Shown in pieces: positions 1 to 10,333 of a DNA stretch of 64,000 bases. The stretch's first letter is position 1, and each line of letters starts with the position of its first letter. The notes beneath the pieces are model-generated. The model made no database searches, was not told the DNA's origin, and saw only the letters and a program-made list of their open reading frames with translations. The stretch is from Bombyx mori (taxonomy: Eukaryota; Arthropoda; Insecta; Lepidoptera; Bombycidae): the NCBI RefSeq assembly GCF_030269925.1, contig NC_085126.1:6450501-6514500 (forward strand). The letters are read 5' to 3'. A program made the position numbers and the translations under genes.

Positions 1-42
1 GGCCGGCGCCTGGACTGCGGCCACCGCCCTCTACAACTCGAG
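1..42 (+). CDS. Exon 5 (partial), first part of Myb/SANT-like domain, copy I
   Basis: Only the last 42 bases of a 140 bp exon are inside the window. They encode AGAWTAATALYNSR and stop at a clean donor (CGAG|gtaagc). The complete exon is visible in copies II (38255-38116) and III (62710-62571). The donor is in phase 2 and joins in frame to exon 6 at 447. The W and the small hydrophobic residues fit the second half of a Myb/SANT-like helix bundle. The domain assignment is by pattern, so moderate. Confidence 0.6.
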
Positions 43-66
43 GTAAGCTTAAAGACGGCCTTCTGT

Positions 67-330
67 TAAGACGCCTATGAAGCCTGGTCCTAACACTAAT
101 GAGCTCCTTCAATGGAAGGGGGACAGAGTCGTTATCGATGTGGTATGTCAATAGCCATTCATCTTGAGACCACTTAGTTCGCAGTCTCAATTTTATTCTA
201 TAGCAGATCGACTGCTCATCCTTCAAACCGGAACGTGTGTTCCTGCTTCGTGGAAAAATAAGCAGGATAGTGTTATCTATTCATGCAAGGTACATTAGAC
301 CCTACCACCAGTGCATTCCTAATTTTATAA
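67..330 (-). mobile_element. Old, diverged Bm1-like SINE in the intron
   Basis: Reverse-oriented remnant of the Bm1 body: caagatgggtgg-like and taccaccag-like blocks are still recognisable, but identity is clearly lower than in the young copies. The same remnant sits in the same intron in copy II (37846-38000) and copy III (62303-62460), so it was there before the segmental duplication. Confidence 0.6.
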
Positions 331-446
331 ATATTTCTTGATTTTATAATACCAAAATAGACTGTATGGCGGTATCTGACTGTGGGGGCACACAAGAGTA
401 TACCAGTAAAGTATTGTATTGCCTTAAATGAATCGTTCCTTTACAG

Positions 447-611
447 GGGTCGTCAGTGCTCACCGATGCTACTGCAGAAGCGTTGGTATCAGCTGAAGGA
501 GGTGACCAGGGAATCGCTATATGAGTACTGGTACGCCTCCCGCGAGAACTCTCCTATACCGGCCGAGTCTATAAAAAGACCAACCAAATTACAGAGAGCT
601 GTGGCCCAGAA
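447..611 (+). CDS. Exon 6, Myb/SANT-like domain, copy I
   Basis: 165 bp exon between acceptor tttacag and donor AGAA|gtaagt. It joins exon 5 in phase 2 and encodes CSPMLLQKRWYQLKE followed by a helix with YEYWYASRE and KRPTKLQRAVAQ. The spacing W (exon 5), C-x-P, KRW and QLK resembles Myb/SANT-like DNA-binding domains of the zeste/MADF kind. An in-frame Met further upstream is intronic and is not a real start. The same exon, also 165 bp, is at 37458-37294 and 62157-61993. Copy I differs at a few residues, such as PIPAES for PSSAES. The likely role is DNA binding in the nucleus; family assignment is by eye only. Confidence 0.65.
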
Positions 612-779
612 GTAAGTTTACATTTCCACAGGTCTCAAGTTATGTTTGTCATTAAGCTGCAGAAAGAATACCCACTGTTGGGTTTTTCCATCACAATAAC
701 GGAGCTTTAAAACAAAATGATTTGTCATACATTGCTACCGACCGGGGGTGGGGTTAAACTTAAACAAATAGTACGATTA

Positions 780-1600
780 ACGTATGTACGTACGTGACTT
801 CTTTGTTTAATAAGCGACCGGACACCAAAAAAGGAATATATAAATTTTAAACGCTAGTGGCGACATCCCTAATTAACGAACTGCCCATCACCCGCGGCTC
901 CGAACTGCCCGCGGACAGTGGCGGAGTGCGGCACTATACGAACATCACAAAGCAGTCAGTGGCGGTGTCATGAGGGGCACTTTTGAAAGATTCACGCTTG
1001 CCACGCTCGGGCTTCGGTCTTCCATGAACAAATACCGCCAAAGGTTCTCTCCCTTTTCGGCATTTCAAGGTCGCTATATACCTGTCATGGTAATGGCGGG
1101 TAACGCGTCCGCGGGTGGCAGGGAAGCTCTGCGCTCGACCTCCCTGTCGATGCTTTGAGTATTGGTGGTGCACTGCTCTTGCAATGCATCGGCCAACAAC
1201 TCTGCCTTTTCATCGTTATACGGCACCTTTGAGAGCTTTACGCGCGCCGCGTTCAGAAGTAGGTCCTGTTTAAACAAATACCGTCAACGGTTCTCCTTAG
1301 TTGCTATTTCATAACCGCAGTATATATGCCGCGGCATTCTTTTGGCGGCACAGGTTCAAAGGCGACGGTCGCATATTTTAACTCGTACATGGAGGACAAG
1401 AGAAGATTACCACTACACGTAACGCACATACCTGCCCGATCCTGCGGACCGAATGGTAAACAGTCGCCGTCGCCCTAAACACGTCATTTCGGATCCTCCC
1501 GATCCACTATCGCGGTCCACGATCTGCTTTTAGCTACCTCTAGCACCAGTCTCCGTTCTCATAACCCTTAGCAACGTCCTCAGGTTTGAGCCTAAGTATA
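780..1600 (-). mobile_element. Non-LTR retrotransposon debris shared by all copies
   Basis: GC-rich insertion in the intron after exon 6. On the minus strand 1277-1074 reads LLADALQEQCTTNTQSIDRE and VERRASLPPADALP, the linker just before the reverse transcriptase fingers in R1/Jockey-type LINEs. The left edge (caccaaaaaaggaatat) and the block near 1480-1560 (ggatcctcccgatcc) recur at 60250-61170 (copy III) and about 36800-37200 (copy II). No intact frame remains. Because it lies in the same intron in all copies, it inserted before the gene family was amplified. Confidence 0.6.
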
Positions 1601-1669
1601 CAAAATTGCGAGTTAATCCGACGTTTTCAAGGGGGTCAAAATCACGTTCAAAGATTTCGTTACAAACAC

Positions 1670-2111
1670 TTTTTTTTGTTGTTGTTGCTTTGAGGGATGG
1701 ACGAGCTCACAGCCCACCTGGTGTTAATTGGTTACTGGAGCCCATAGACATCTACAACGTAAATGCGACACCCACCTTGAGATATAAGTTCTAAGATCTC
1801 AGTTTAGTTACAACGGCTGCCTCACCATTCAAACCGAAACGCATTACTGCTTTACGACAGAAATAGGCAGGGTGGCGGTACCTACCCGTGCGGACTCACA
1901 AGAGGCCCTACCACCAGTAATTACGCAAGTTATAATTTTGCGGGTTTGATTTTTATTACACGATGTTATTCCTTCACCGTAAAAGTCAATCGTGAACATT
2001 TGTTAAGTACGTATTTCATTAGAAAAATTGGTACCCGCCTGCGGGATTCGAACACCGTTGCATCGCTAGATACGAATCCACCGGATGTCTTATCCTTTAG
2101 GCCACGACGAC
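1670..2111 (-). mobile_element. Bm1 SINE, near full length
   Basis: tRNA-derived SINE in reverse orientation. It starts with a T-rich tract (the poly(A) tail), runs through the body with cacggcagaaataggcaggg-like sequence, and ends with the tRNA-like head: B box cgggattcgaacaccg and A box region cttatcctttaggccacg. About 440 bp, as expected for Bm1. The corresponding SINE in copy III is 58464-59345, there split by a MITE. Confidence 0.85.
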
Positions 2112-2213
2112 TACATACGTCTGAAGCTAATAAAAGCGTATTAAAAACAGTACTGTCCTGCCGAAAACAGTACGAATACCATATTATTATTATGTATTAG
2201 TTATCATCTATAG

Positions 2214-2443
2214 CTACTTCGTATATTTTGACCCCAAATGACGTCACTCCTAAAGTGTCGTTTGGCATTCCCGATGCTCACCAGCAGCAGTGGCTGGTCG
2301 AGATGATAGCGGTTCGTTTATCTCAACATAAAGAGCGAATCATTGGAATGTTCTATTCCAGATACCCGTCAATAATAACCAGTGCGTTTCCGGAATGGCG
2401 GGAACTGATCGAGAAAAGACTTGTAATAATGTCTGAAGACTTC
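2214..2443 (+). CDS. Exon H, conserved exon of unknown function, copy I
   Basis: 230 bp exon from acceptor ctatag to the strong donor GACTTC|gtaagt. It enters in phase 1 and leaves in phase 0. It encodes SYILTPNDVTPKVSFG, then WLVEMIAVRLSQHKER, MFYSRYPSIITSAFPEWREL and a C-terminal MSEDF. The same 230 bp exon is at 34551-34322 and 58384-58155 with mostly conservative differences (V/I, R/Q, E/N), which suggests a coding history. No motif I can name; the middle looks helical. Its phase-0 donor fits exon A downstream. The preceding exon 6 ends in phase 2, so another exon or an alternative junction is probably missing. Confidence 0.55.
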
Positions 2444-2559
2444 GTAAGTCCGAAATCTTAGTACCTTATGACTTGAATGATTTTGATTTTGTTTCATCTT
2501 TCCGTCTGCGATTATCCTGTCGTATAAATCAGAATCTTTATCTTTCGTTCCATTCGATC

Positions 2560-3900
2560 GACTTGTTTTTATTGGCCTTGTAGGCGGGCGAGCGTACGGC
2601 CCATCTGATGGTGAGTGGTTACCGTCGCCCATGGACTTCAGCAATGCCAGGGGCAGAGCCAAGCCGCTGTCTACCGTTACTGTCTCCGCCCCCTCGAGGA
2701 GGCGCCCGTCACGGTCACGGCGTGCGGCGGAACCTCTGTTTAGAAGACAGAGACCGGTCGCGAAAGCCCGCTCCGAGAGGAACTCGCCCCGCGAGTCCGT
2801 GCGAGTAGAACCCCACGCCGTACACTTAGCGTTGAGGTCCCCGCCAGTATCATCCACCGGGCGAGACTCGAAGCGAAGAAGAGTGAAGATTTTTTGAATA
2901 AAACATTGTTGTAGAAAAGGCTTTGTGTTTTTTAAAAAGGCTGACACCAGCCTCCTGTTGTCTAACAGCACCACCTCCGGGTCCGGCAGGCATTTCCTAC
3001 GGATGGAGAGCGTGCGTGTGCGAGAGGAGTTGGCTGATATGCATGCGACCCTTGACGGTATTGTTGGACGCCAGAGCAGTTTGACCTCCGTCACTCCCGT
3101 AAGAACACATTCTGGAGGAAAAAAACATGATGATTTAGGAGCTGACGAGACAACTCGGGACCTTGGGGGTCCGCGCCTCCAAGGTTGAGCGCGCGAGATC
3201 ATTGCTGGTGCATGAGCGCCCCGTGCCCCGTACCATCGTCACGCGTAACGGTACCGCCCTCAAAAGCCGCAGCGGCTGAAGTGAGTGCAGCACCAGCGAC
3301 GCGCGCGATGTCTAACTTGGCCCTATCAGTCAAGCGTACTAGGAGTCGAACGCATGCCCAGCCCGCGAGGCCGCTGTCGGCCGCTTCTGCCCCGCTCCAA
3401 CCTGCAAAGGCAGAAACCGCGGAAAGCAGAAGAGGGGCACGCCGCCAAGCCAGCGTAGACCCCCATTCCCATCCACTAACACCCCCGCCAACATGAACGA
3501 GGTGTGAACGGCGGAGGTGAGGCGGGGTGGAAGGAAAGCGAGAAAACCTCGCTTGCCCCCGGCCCGTTCTTGCGGCCGCCGCTCCCCACACATTGGAGAT
3601 TGCGGGTTGGCCGGCAGTCCACCGAGTGCACAGAGTCGCCCGACGCTCGAGACGCAACCACGGAGCCACGTCGGCGAATCGGTACCTCTCATCTGGGGGC
3701 ATTCTTCTGTTGCCGAAGCCGGGAGACATGACAACCAGCGGCTTGCAGTTGCAGTAAATAGAACGTCGGTTCACTCCCACCACAACGGGGCACAGGGTGC
3801 CTCAATTCGCGCTTCACCGGCGAACCGGTGCCGTCGGGAGCTGCCCTCTCCAGAAGGAGCACTCTTCAATTAGTGAAAGGTGTGGAGGGCCCGATCCTCC
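2560..3900. mobile_element. Chimeric non-LTR debris: LINE 3' tail plus R1-like fragments
   Basis: On the minus strand the tail block (about 2673-2565, ending in gcctacaaggccaataaaaa-type sequence) is the 3' end of a Jockey/CR1-like LINE seen elsewhere at 15257, 17067, 20823 and 27996. It is fused upstream to a piece reading GDLNAKCTAWGS and ATGLCLLNRG, the endonuclease region of R1-type elements. On the plus strand 3000-3230 reads ESVRVREELADMHATLDG and SKVERARSLLVHERP, which looks like an R1-type ORF1 (gag-like). The 3240-3900 section is GC-rich with overlapping open frames in several directions; none is convincing. The matching block in copy III is 55890-58030. Confidence 0.6.
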
Positions 3901-4371
3901 CGGTCCTAGTGTTGGTTTGGTCCTCGTCATGCAATCTCTCGTTGCAAAGCGTAACTAAGCTATCTTAAATCTAACCTAATCTTAAACGTTCCGTCCACGA
4001 CCGGGCTTAGGGCTATAGCTATGGCAATCACTCAACACCAGTTGCGCCGGGAGGTTGTCCACCCACTTAAACGATTAAAAAGTTACATCTTTTGATATGG
4101 GCCGCCCTTATTTTTGCTACGACTCATATAACGGCACCTTACGTAAAACATAATTCGAGGGTCAGCAGAAGAATAGTTAGTCCGTTGTGTTCAAATATTA
4201 TTTATTCCGAAACTATTTTCATTACTACTAACCTTTTTTTTTATTGATGGAATCGATTATCCTAGTAGAACGCTGTTCTCAGTTTTAGACTTGATATACT
4301 CTTTGTGGGAAACCCTGAAAAGTATTAGTAGACAATAATGCAGATCTCATCAGTTTCAATTTAATTTACAG
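3901..4371. other. Intron sequence, no gene seen
   Basis: About 470 bp conserved in copy III (55490-55030) and partly in copy II (32580-32850). It contains a fragment resembling the Bm1 3' half (ccacccacttaaacgatt) and AT-rich sequence up to the exon A acceptor. No coding signal. Confidence 0.6.
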
Positions 4372-4421
4372 GAAAAGGAGAATTGGATGAACAACGCGGA
4401 AGCTTCTATAGACACTGGCAA
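4372..4421 (+). CDS. Exon A, short conserved exon, copy I
   Basis: 50 bp block between acceptor tttacag and GGCAA|gtttat. In phase 0 it reads EKENWMNNAEASIDTG. Exactly 50 bp is conserved at 32532-32483, 25334-25285 and 55027-54978, always roughly 0.7-1.4 kb before a B exon, while the flanks drift. Phase 0 fits exon H (phase-0 donor), but its phase-2 end does not match the phase-1 start of B, so it may be part of an alternative transcript or an untranslated exon. Confidence 0.4.
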
Positions 4422-4479
4422 GTTTATTGATTTTCTTACACTTTAATGTTTACGTAATAACAGTAACTATAGTGACGAC

Positions 4480-4506
4480 GAGAGAGAGAGAGAGAGAGAG
4501 AGAGAG
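4480..4506. repeat. (GA)n microsatellite
   Basis: About 13 GA units. The same site in copy III (about 54899-54920) has a shorter CT-rich tract, so the repeat length changed after duplication. Confidence 0.9.
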
Positions 4507-4721
4507 CAGTAAAAACCACAAAATGTAATTTAAAGTACGAGATCCGGTTACAAGATTCAAGAACATTCAAGCAGATAATTAAATTTAAAATTTTACACAA
4601 TGTATTTATGAATAGAGGAGGTAGATATCGGATAATTTACCTAAGGTTGGGAATAAAAATCCGTATCATCTAGTTCAACTTTATGTATGTAATAACTTGA
4701 ATCATTTTTATTTCACAACTA

Positions 4722-4966
4722 GCGACCCGCCCTCGCTTCGCTTCGGAAACATTAAATTTTATTATTGAAAGCTGAGTCCCGCGATGTCACCCGCGGTTAT
4801 TGTCGTACCGCGGGTGACGCAGCGAGGCGAAACTAGTCTAAAAAAAGTAGCCTAAGTTACTCTTTATATCATCAGCTAGCTACCTATCAGTGAAAGTCCC
4901 GTCAAAATCGGTCCAGCCGTTCCAGAGATTAGCCGGAACCAACAGCCAGACAGACAGACAAAAATT
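4722..4966 (+). mobile_element. Dispersed insect repeat (tagcgacccgccctcgctt family)
   Basis: Starts ctagcgacccgccctcgct, includes a caaaatcggtccagccgttc-like block and ends in a cagacagacagac run. The same family is at 54685-54470 (reverse, copy III) and 48233-48451. Such blocks are very common in Lepidoptera; I cannot tell whether this one is a LINE 3' end or a Helitron-like element. Confidence 0.55.
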
Positions 4967-5144
4967 GTAAAAAATGTTATTTTGGTGTAGGTACTGATTG
5001 AAATACAAACGTATACGAACCCACCCCACCAGTGCGGCTCTGACAATATCGGCTTATCAGACTGCTTCTTTTGTCTTTGCAATAAATGTGAAATTTAGTT
5101 ACTAACATTTTAGTAATAACTGACGTGGTAATTAACTCTTCCAG

Positions 5145-5777
5145 AATCTAAACCAGATTTACAAGTCATTGAACCTTTCATAGAAATGATAGATGTGGAC
5201 CAAGACTTGGACAGCGAAACAAGGGAGCACGGGAGAAGAAGCGAAGAGAACACTGAAACCAATGGAATGATTATTGAAATAAAATCCGAACCTAGAGATT
5301 TTGAAGATCTGGCTGAGCCATTACACACTATCAAAACACCATTACTTTTATACACTGGGAAAACAGAACAATTAACCGAAAATGAAACATGCAATACTGA
5401 TTCTGGTGAAGATGTGGTGAAGACTGACAAAAATATAAACATTACCCCTACTCTTGATTACCTTCGCGAGACAATCGAAATAGTACCGAAAATTGCCGGT
5501 GTCAATGGCAAGGTGCATGATACTCATGATAGTAAAGATCCAACAGCTACAAAAGTATGTGAAGATGAAGCAATGCTTGAAGAAGCAACTAAATGTCATC
5601 GAGATGCAATCAACGATGTGTCTAATGCAGTAGATATACAAGAAAGAACGTTGCAAGACACAAATACACTATTAAAATCTGAAATGGAAGAACACTTGCA
5701 TTTGAATATTTTTGATAACCTAATAGAATTTGCTGATAACAAAGTCCAGTCTATTGAAAATGATCATGTAAATACAG
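5145..5777 (+). CDS. Exon B1, acidic conserved exon, copy I
   Basis: 633 bp exon, acceptor cttccag and donor ATACAG|gtgagt, phase 1 at both ends. It encodes an acidic, probably disordered protein segment: SKPDLQVIEPFIEMIDVDQD, an IEIKSEPRDFEDL motif (IKSE fits the SUMO acceptor consensus), then KIAGVNGKVHDTHDSKDPTA and EEHLHLNIFDNLIEFADNKV. It lacks 36 bp (12 codons, including NSNEEKAKLIEE) present in the other copies at 10781, 24183 and 53748, an in-frame loss. Its phase-1 donor joins in frame to the STPR exons at 7463-8595. Confidence 0.65.
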
Positions 5778-5883
5778 GTGAGTTTTAATTTACATCACTT
5801 CCAGTAAATGAAAAATATTTGGTTTTAGTTTACAAATTAGTGGTATTTCTGCGAATTTAACATTTCTATATCACGCAGTATAA

Positions 5884-6994
5884 CAAAGGACAATGCCAAT
5901 TTTCTTTAGGCGTTTGGGCCCCTAAAAAAAATTGTCGTGTCATAATGGTTTTAACTTAATTTGATAGACAAAGAAATATCCTTTCATATTCAGAAAACGA
6001 TTTTTATATTCTCACCCAGGTTTAAGAGAAATCTGTTTTTTTTCTGCAGATAAAATTAAGTTGTTAATTGTTTTCTCCGAAATCAATAATCGCTCTCATA
6101 ATTAGTTACAGTGTTAAATAAGTTAATTGTGGTTAATTTTGCTAGAAATAAGCCCTTATGTACATTTTATTATTATTATATCCTCATAATAATAATAAAA
6201 TGAAACTGGTTTCTGAGAATGGACTTCATTGACCCTTCTTTCGGAAATGAAAATCTGGAACCCGGCAACGATATTACTGTTGTTATTTTTAAATTTTCAA
6301 ATCTGCAGGCAAAGAGCGTGGCCTATGCAGCCTAGTCTGTCGTAGTTATATTATTTTCATGTCAATAAAAAGCCGGTATATCTCTTTTTATTGATTTTTG
6401 GGAGTTTTGACGTCAACTCGACGAATAGCACATTAACTGAGCGTGAGTTTCCGCAGACTTCTTATCTTGAAAAAAAAAACAGTTACTGCTATGTTAGCCA
6501 CCGCTTTATTCCAATACCTCAATAATCGTGAACAACGATTACTGACGTTTAATACACAAAACAACACCCAATTTATAAATTATACATCACAATAAACTAT
6601 TAAAAAAACTTTAAAATAAAACTTCAAGTGATGTTTCACTCGGGTTGCTGCCAAAACTCTCTGACCATAGACAATAAGAATAAGTAATGGTGGGCCATTG
6701 ACATTTTTCCTAATGCAATCATGTCACAGACAACTCTTTCGTTTGGCAGCATTTAGGTTTACTATAAGACTGAATGGGCTAAGCCCTTTGTCTGCGAATT
6801 GAAAAACTATGAATGATAAAAGTACTCAGTTTTCGGATGTTAACAAATAAGTAATTTATTTTTTTGTAAAACAATGTCAGGGTGAAAGATATGTTGATAC
6901 ATAAACTAAACAACGTGAAAAAATAAGGCATAAGTTTTCAAGTACAAATAGTTTTGACACAAAGTTGGCCCACTTTTGGGCATTGTCCTTTACC
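5884..6994. mobile_element. Non-autonomous DNA element with short inverted ends
   Basis: Ends are aaaggacaatgcc on the left and its complement ggcattgtccttt on the right. The sequence on either side (cacgcagtata / taccagataattatgatatt) is continuous after exon B2 (11500-11550) and in copy II, so this 1.1 kb is an insertion. Inside is AT-rich with no transposase frame. Target duplication is unclear (perhaps TA). Confidence 0.6.
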
Positions 6995-7031
6995 AGATAA
7001 TTATGATATTAAGATTTTGAAAAGAGTTTTT

Positions 7032-7390
7032 TGAAGTGAAACTTCTTTATCGACGTAGGGAGGAAAAACGTATGTAACGTTTTTCGGTTACGCGCCATCT
7101 TAATTTCTTCCGTTACACGCCATGTTTATTTTATTTCTATTTAGTTTGTTATGAACAGATGTCGTTGCACGTAAATTCAACAATTCCTGAATCGGGGTGA
7201 CGATGTCGTTGCACGTAAATTCAACAATTCCTGAATCGCGGTGACGAGATATTACACAGTTGATAGACGTTCTCGTATTTCTCTTGCTAATCATACCCAC
7301 CTGGCGTCACGATAACGTGATCATGCAGGCGGTCCCCGGGGTGCGGCTGCTCCATTGCACTGCGGAGTGGTTGACCCCTGCGATTATTGA
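7032..7390 (+). repeat. Left direct repeat flanking the STPR exon triplet
   Basis: Begins gaagtgaaacttctttatcg and runs to about gcgattatt at 7390. A close copy in the same orientation is at 8606-8922, just after the third STPR exon. This copy has an internal duplication of about 48 bp (7158-7205 and 7206-7252). Comparison with the sequence after exon B2 shows that the boundary at 7032 is an insertion edge. Confidence 0.7.
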
Positions 7391-7462
7391 ATTGAGTCAT
7401 TGCATGAAACATAAATACTAACATTTGTTATATTTTTTATAAATTGATTATCTAATATTTAG

Positions 7463-7783
7463 ATTCAACAATGGCAGAATCCACAAGTTCCGAGGAATCT
7501 TCAAATGAACTTATTGTACAAGTTGATTACTACCATCGTCATTGTTCTCAACTCAGTGCATCAATCGCAACTACAAAAAATGTCTGTGTGACTGAAAATC
7601 AGGCGAGTGATCTTCCTTCAATCGCCCCTGGTTACCCAAAAACATCTGTAGAACGAATGAGAGAGTATAGAGCTCGGAAAAAGAAAGAAAATCAAATACT
7701 GAATCATTCAGAACGTAAAAAATCAGGCGCAGAGCGTGTGCAAGAGTGCAGAGCCCGAAAAAAAACTAAAATCCAATCAGCAC
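7463..7783 (+). CDS. STPR-like exon a1 (first of three tandem)
   Basis: 321 bp exon, acceptor atatttag, donor CAGCAC|gtaaga, phase 1 at both ends. It starts D-S-T-M, so an ATG lies 7 bases in. It encodes an S/T-rich head and then two basic motifs, SVERMREYRARKKKEN and SGAERVQECRARKKTK, 24 residues apart. These match the 23-residue STPR type DNA-binding repeat known from silkworm FMBP-1. B1 (upstream) and B2 (downstream) are both in compatible phase 1. Exons a2 and a3 are nearly identical, so this is a recent tandem duplication. Probably nuclear and DNA-binding. Confidence 0.65.
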
Positions 7784-7867
7784 GTAAGATTTTTTTTTAG
7801 TTGTCTACGATCAAAATTAAAATATATTATGTTTTTTTTTTTTGTAAATTGATTAACAAATTTTTAG

Positions 7868-8188
7868 ATTCAACAATGGCAGATTCCACAAGTTCCGAGA
7901 AATCTTCAAATGAATTTATTGTGCAAGCTGATGTCAATCATCGTCATTGTTCTCAACTCAGTGCATCAATCGCAACTACAAACAATGTCTGTGTGACTGA
8001 AAATCAGGCGAGTGATCTTCCTTCAATCGCCCCTGGTTACCCAAAAACAGCTGTAGAACGAATGAGAGAGTATAGAGCTCGGAAAAAGAAAGAAAATCAA
8101 ATACTGAATCATTCAAAACGTAAAAAATCAGGCGCAGAGCGTGCGCAAGAGTGCAGAGCCCGAAAAAAAACTAAAATTCAATCAGCAC
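7868..8188 (+). CDS. STPR-like exon a2
   Basis: Second copy, again exactly 321 bp and phase 1-1, 405 bp after a1. Motifs AVERMREYRARKKKEN and SGAERAQECRARKKTK. It differs from a1 mostly by single changes (VDYYHRH to ADVNHRH, SER to SKR). The intron between a1 and a2 is only 84 bp with a T-rich tract before the acceptor (caaatttttag). Could be mutually exclusive with, or added to, a1 and a3. Confidence 0.65.
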
Positions 8189-8274
8189 GTAAGATTTTTT
8201 TTTAGTTGTCTACGATCAGAATTAAAATATATTATATATATTTTTTTTTTGTAAATTGATTAACAAATTTTTAG

Positions 8275-8595
8275 ATTCAACAATGGCAGATTCCACAAGT
8301 TCCGAGAAATCTTCAAATGAATTTATTGTGCAAGCTGATGTCAATCATCGTCATTGTTCTCAACTCAGTGCATCAATCGCAACTACAAACAATGTCTGTG
8401 TGACTGAAAATCAGGCGAGTGATCTTCCTTCAATCGCCCCTGGTTACCCAAAAACAGCTGCAGAACGAATGAGAGAGTATAGAGCTCGGAAAAAGAAAGA
8501 AAATCAAATATTGAATCATTCAAAACGTAAAAAATCAGGCGCAGAGCGTGCGCAAGAGTGCAGAGCCCGAAAAAAAACTAAAATCCAATCAGCAA
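8275..8595 (+). CDS. STPR-like exon a3
   Basis: Third 321 bp phase 1-1 copy. Almost identical to a2 (AVERM to AAERM). The donor is AGCAA|gtaaga rather than AGCAC|gtaaga, still good. The right direct repeat starts 11 bp after the donor. Splicing a3 to B2 (10781) would keep the frame. Confidence 0.65.
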
Positions 8596-8605
8596 GTAAG
8601 ATTTT

Positions 8606-8946
8606 TAAAGTGAAATTTCTTTATCGACGTAGGGAAGAAAAAACGTATGTAACGATTTTCGGTTACGCGCCATCTTAATTTCTTCCCTTACGTGCCATGT
8701 TTATTTTATTTCTGTTTAGTTTGTTATCAACAGATGTCACAGCACGTAAGTTCAACAATTCCTCAATCGCGGTGACGAGATGTTACACAGTTGATAGACG
8801 TTCTCGTATTTCTCTTGCTAAATCATACCTACCTGGCGTCGGGATACCGTGATCATGCAGGCGGTTCCCCCGGGGTCCGGCTACTACATTGCACTGCGGA
8901 GTGGTTGACCCTTGCGATTATTTTTATGTTTTATAAATTTCACTTC
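8606..8946 (+). repeat. Right direct repeat flanking the STPR triplet
   Basis: Copy of 7032-7390 (aaagtgaaatttctttatcg, then ttcggttacgcgccatctta). It ends near taaatttcacttct (8933-8946), which is an imperfect inverse of its own start, so this 340 bp may itself be a small TIR element. Confidence 0.6.
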
Positions 8947-9023
8947 TACTGTGTGTGACACATTTTTTTTCTATGTTTTAAGCGAGGTAGCATAATAAAA
9001 TAAGAAATTTTATGTAAGCAATC

Positions 9024-10013
9024 TAGACTTGCGCAAAACATCACTTCCCAATGTAATGTGATATGACATCACTTCTACAGACAGGTGATATTACTCGAAA
9101 ACATTACACATCACTCTTAACATTACTCGGTGCGTTCAATAGATACTGTGACGACGAATACATTGTATCTATACACCCGAATCATTACTTAAGTGATGTG
9201 TATCAACACATCACTTAGGTAATGATTCGGGTGTTTCATTACAGTAGTGTATTACAATACAAAGTATGAACTTTGCATTGTAATACACTGTTATATTACT
9301 TGACAGAGATTGACTTACTTAATAATATAATAATTTTATTTTTTACTTAATATAATTTATTGTGGGATGAACGGATTTCATATGGCGACTTAGACTGCAA
9401 ATTGAGCTCGACAATAATGTTAATATACGAGAGCAGTAGATGCATTGTTTCGGCGCGATATCCTCAAAGTGCATCCAAGGAGGACTGTACTTTCATTTAG
9501 ACGCCGTTATTTCTTTCACTTATTAAACACGCATTAAAACAAATAATAAAACTATCTTCAAACAAGTGCTTAAGTAATTCAAATCAAACACAAAAATTAA
9601 TATGAAATATTACTAAACAATTACGAGCGACTAGCGATTTTACAAAAGTTGCGAATAAAAAATTAAGTAAGTACTTGCGGGGAGCTACCGGCTGGGCGCA
9701 TGAAAAATATAAACACAAATACCTATATTAAAATTCAGACGTACCATAGGTATAAAAATGTACCTAGCGGCCAGGACATACGGTTCAAAATCACTAGGAA
9801 TAATTCCGTGTCGCTTGCTCATTTATTTTGCGTCGATCGGTCTGTCTCGCTCGCTCTGTTCCGTTCGTGTATTAAGCAACATTACACGACAAAGAAAGAA
9901 ACATGTTGGGTGATAGTGTGATGTTTGTTTCCTTCGCGTAATGTGTGATGTTGCATTACATCGTAGAGTAATATTACCCGAGTAATATCACTCGCATTAC
10001 TTACACATGTCTA
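9024..10013. mobile_element. hAT-like non-autonomous transposon with 8 bp TSD
   Basis: 990 bp element flanked by the exact 8 bp duplication aagcaatc (9016-9023 and 10014-10021). Ends are imperfect inverted repeats (tagacttgcgcaa / rc tagacatgtgtaa). Both subterminal zones are dense in gtaatg/cattac motifs and contain a long hairpin at 9174-9234 and another at 9247-9290. An empty site, gattgctt, is present in a related sequence at 44693-44701. No transposase frame. Confidence 0.8.
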
Positions 10014-10021
10014 AAGCAATC

Positions 10022-10333
10022 ATATTAAATCGATATGAAAGTCAATAAATAATGAACAACCCAAGACAAGTACCGGCTGAACTGACTGACAAGACATTTG
10101 GTGCGCTAAACATGGCGGATTTTCGGCCTCATTAGGTATTTACGTATATTCAAGTTTCATTTTATGTACGCACTGAAATACTGTTATATTGTTTTCCTGC
10201 GAGTTACAGTGCTGAGTAAGAACGAGATAGATATATGTTTATGTGTGTGCCTTCAAAATGGATGCTATTTATATAACCAACTGTACGTATAGAACAATAT
10301 GCCGTGTCCCTATTATAGAGGTCTATGATAAGA
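10022..10333 (-). repeat. Dispersed 290-310 bp repeat, single inverted copy
   Basis: Reverse complement of the tandem pair at 43029-43606 (shared marker tcattttatgtacgcactga and ttctatacgtac). The hAT element at 9024-10013 was inserted next to it. Confidence 0.8.

Noticed and set aside
2369..3202. 277 aa minus-strand frame
   Set aside because: It is the antisense of exon H joined to LINE tail and R1-like endonuclease pieces; a chance read-through.
3199..3873. Long open frames in GC-rich DNA (both strands), also at 55813-56500
   Set aside because: Overlapping frames in several directions are a GC effect; the region is LINE debris without a conserved product.
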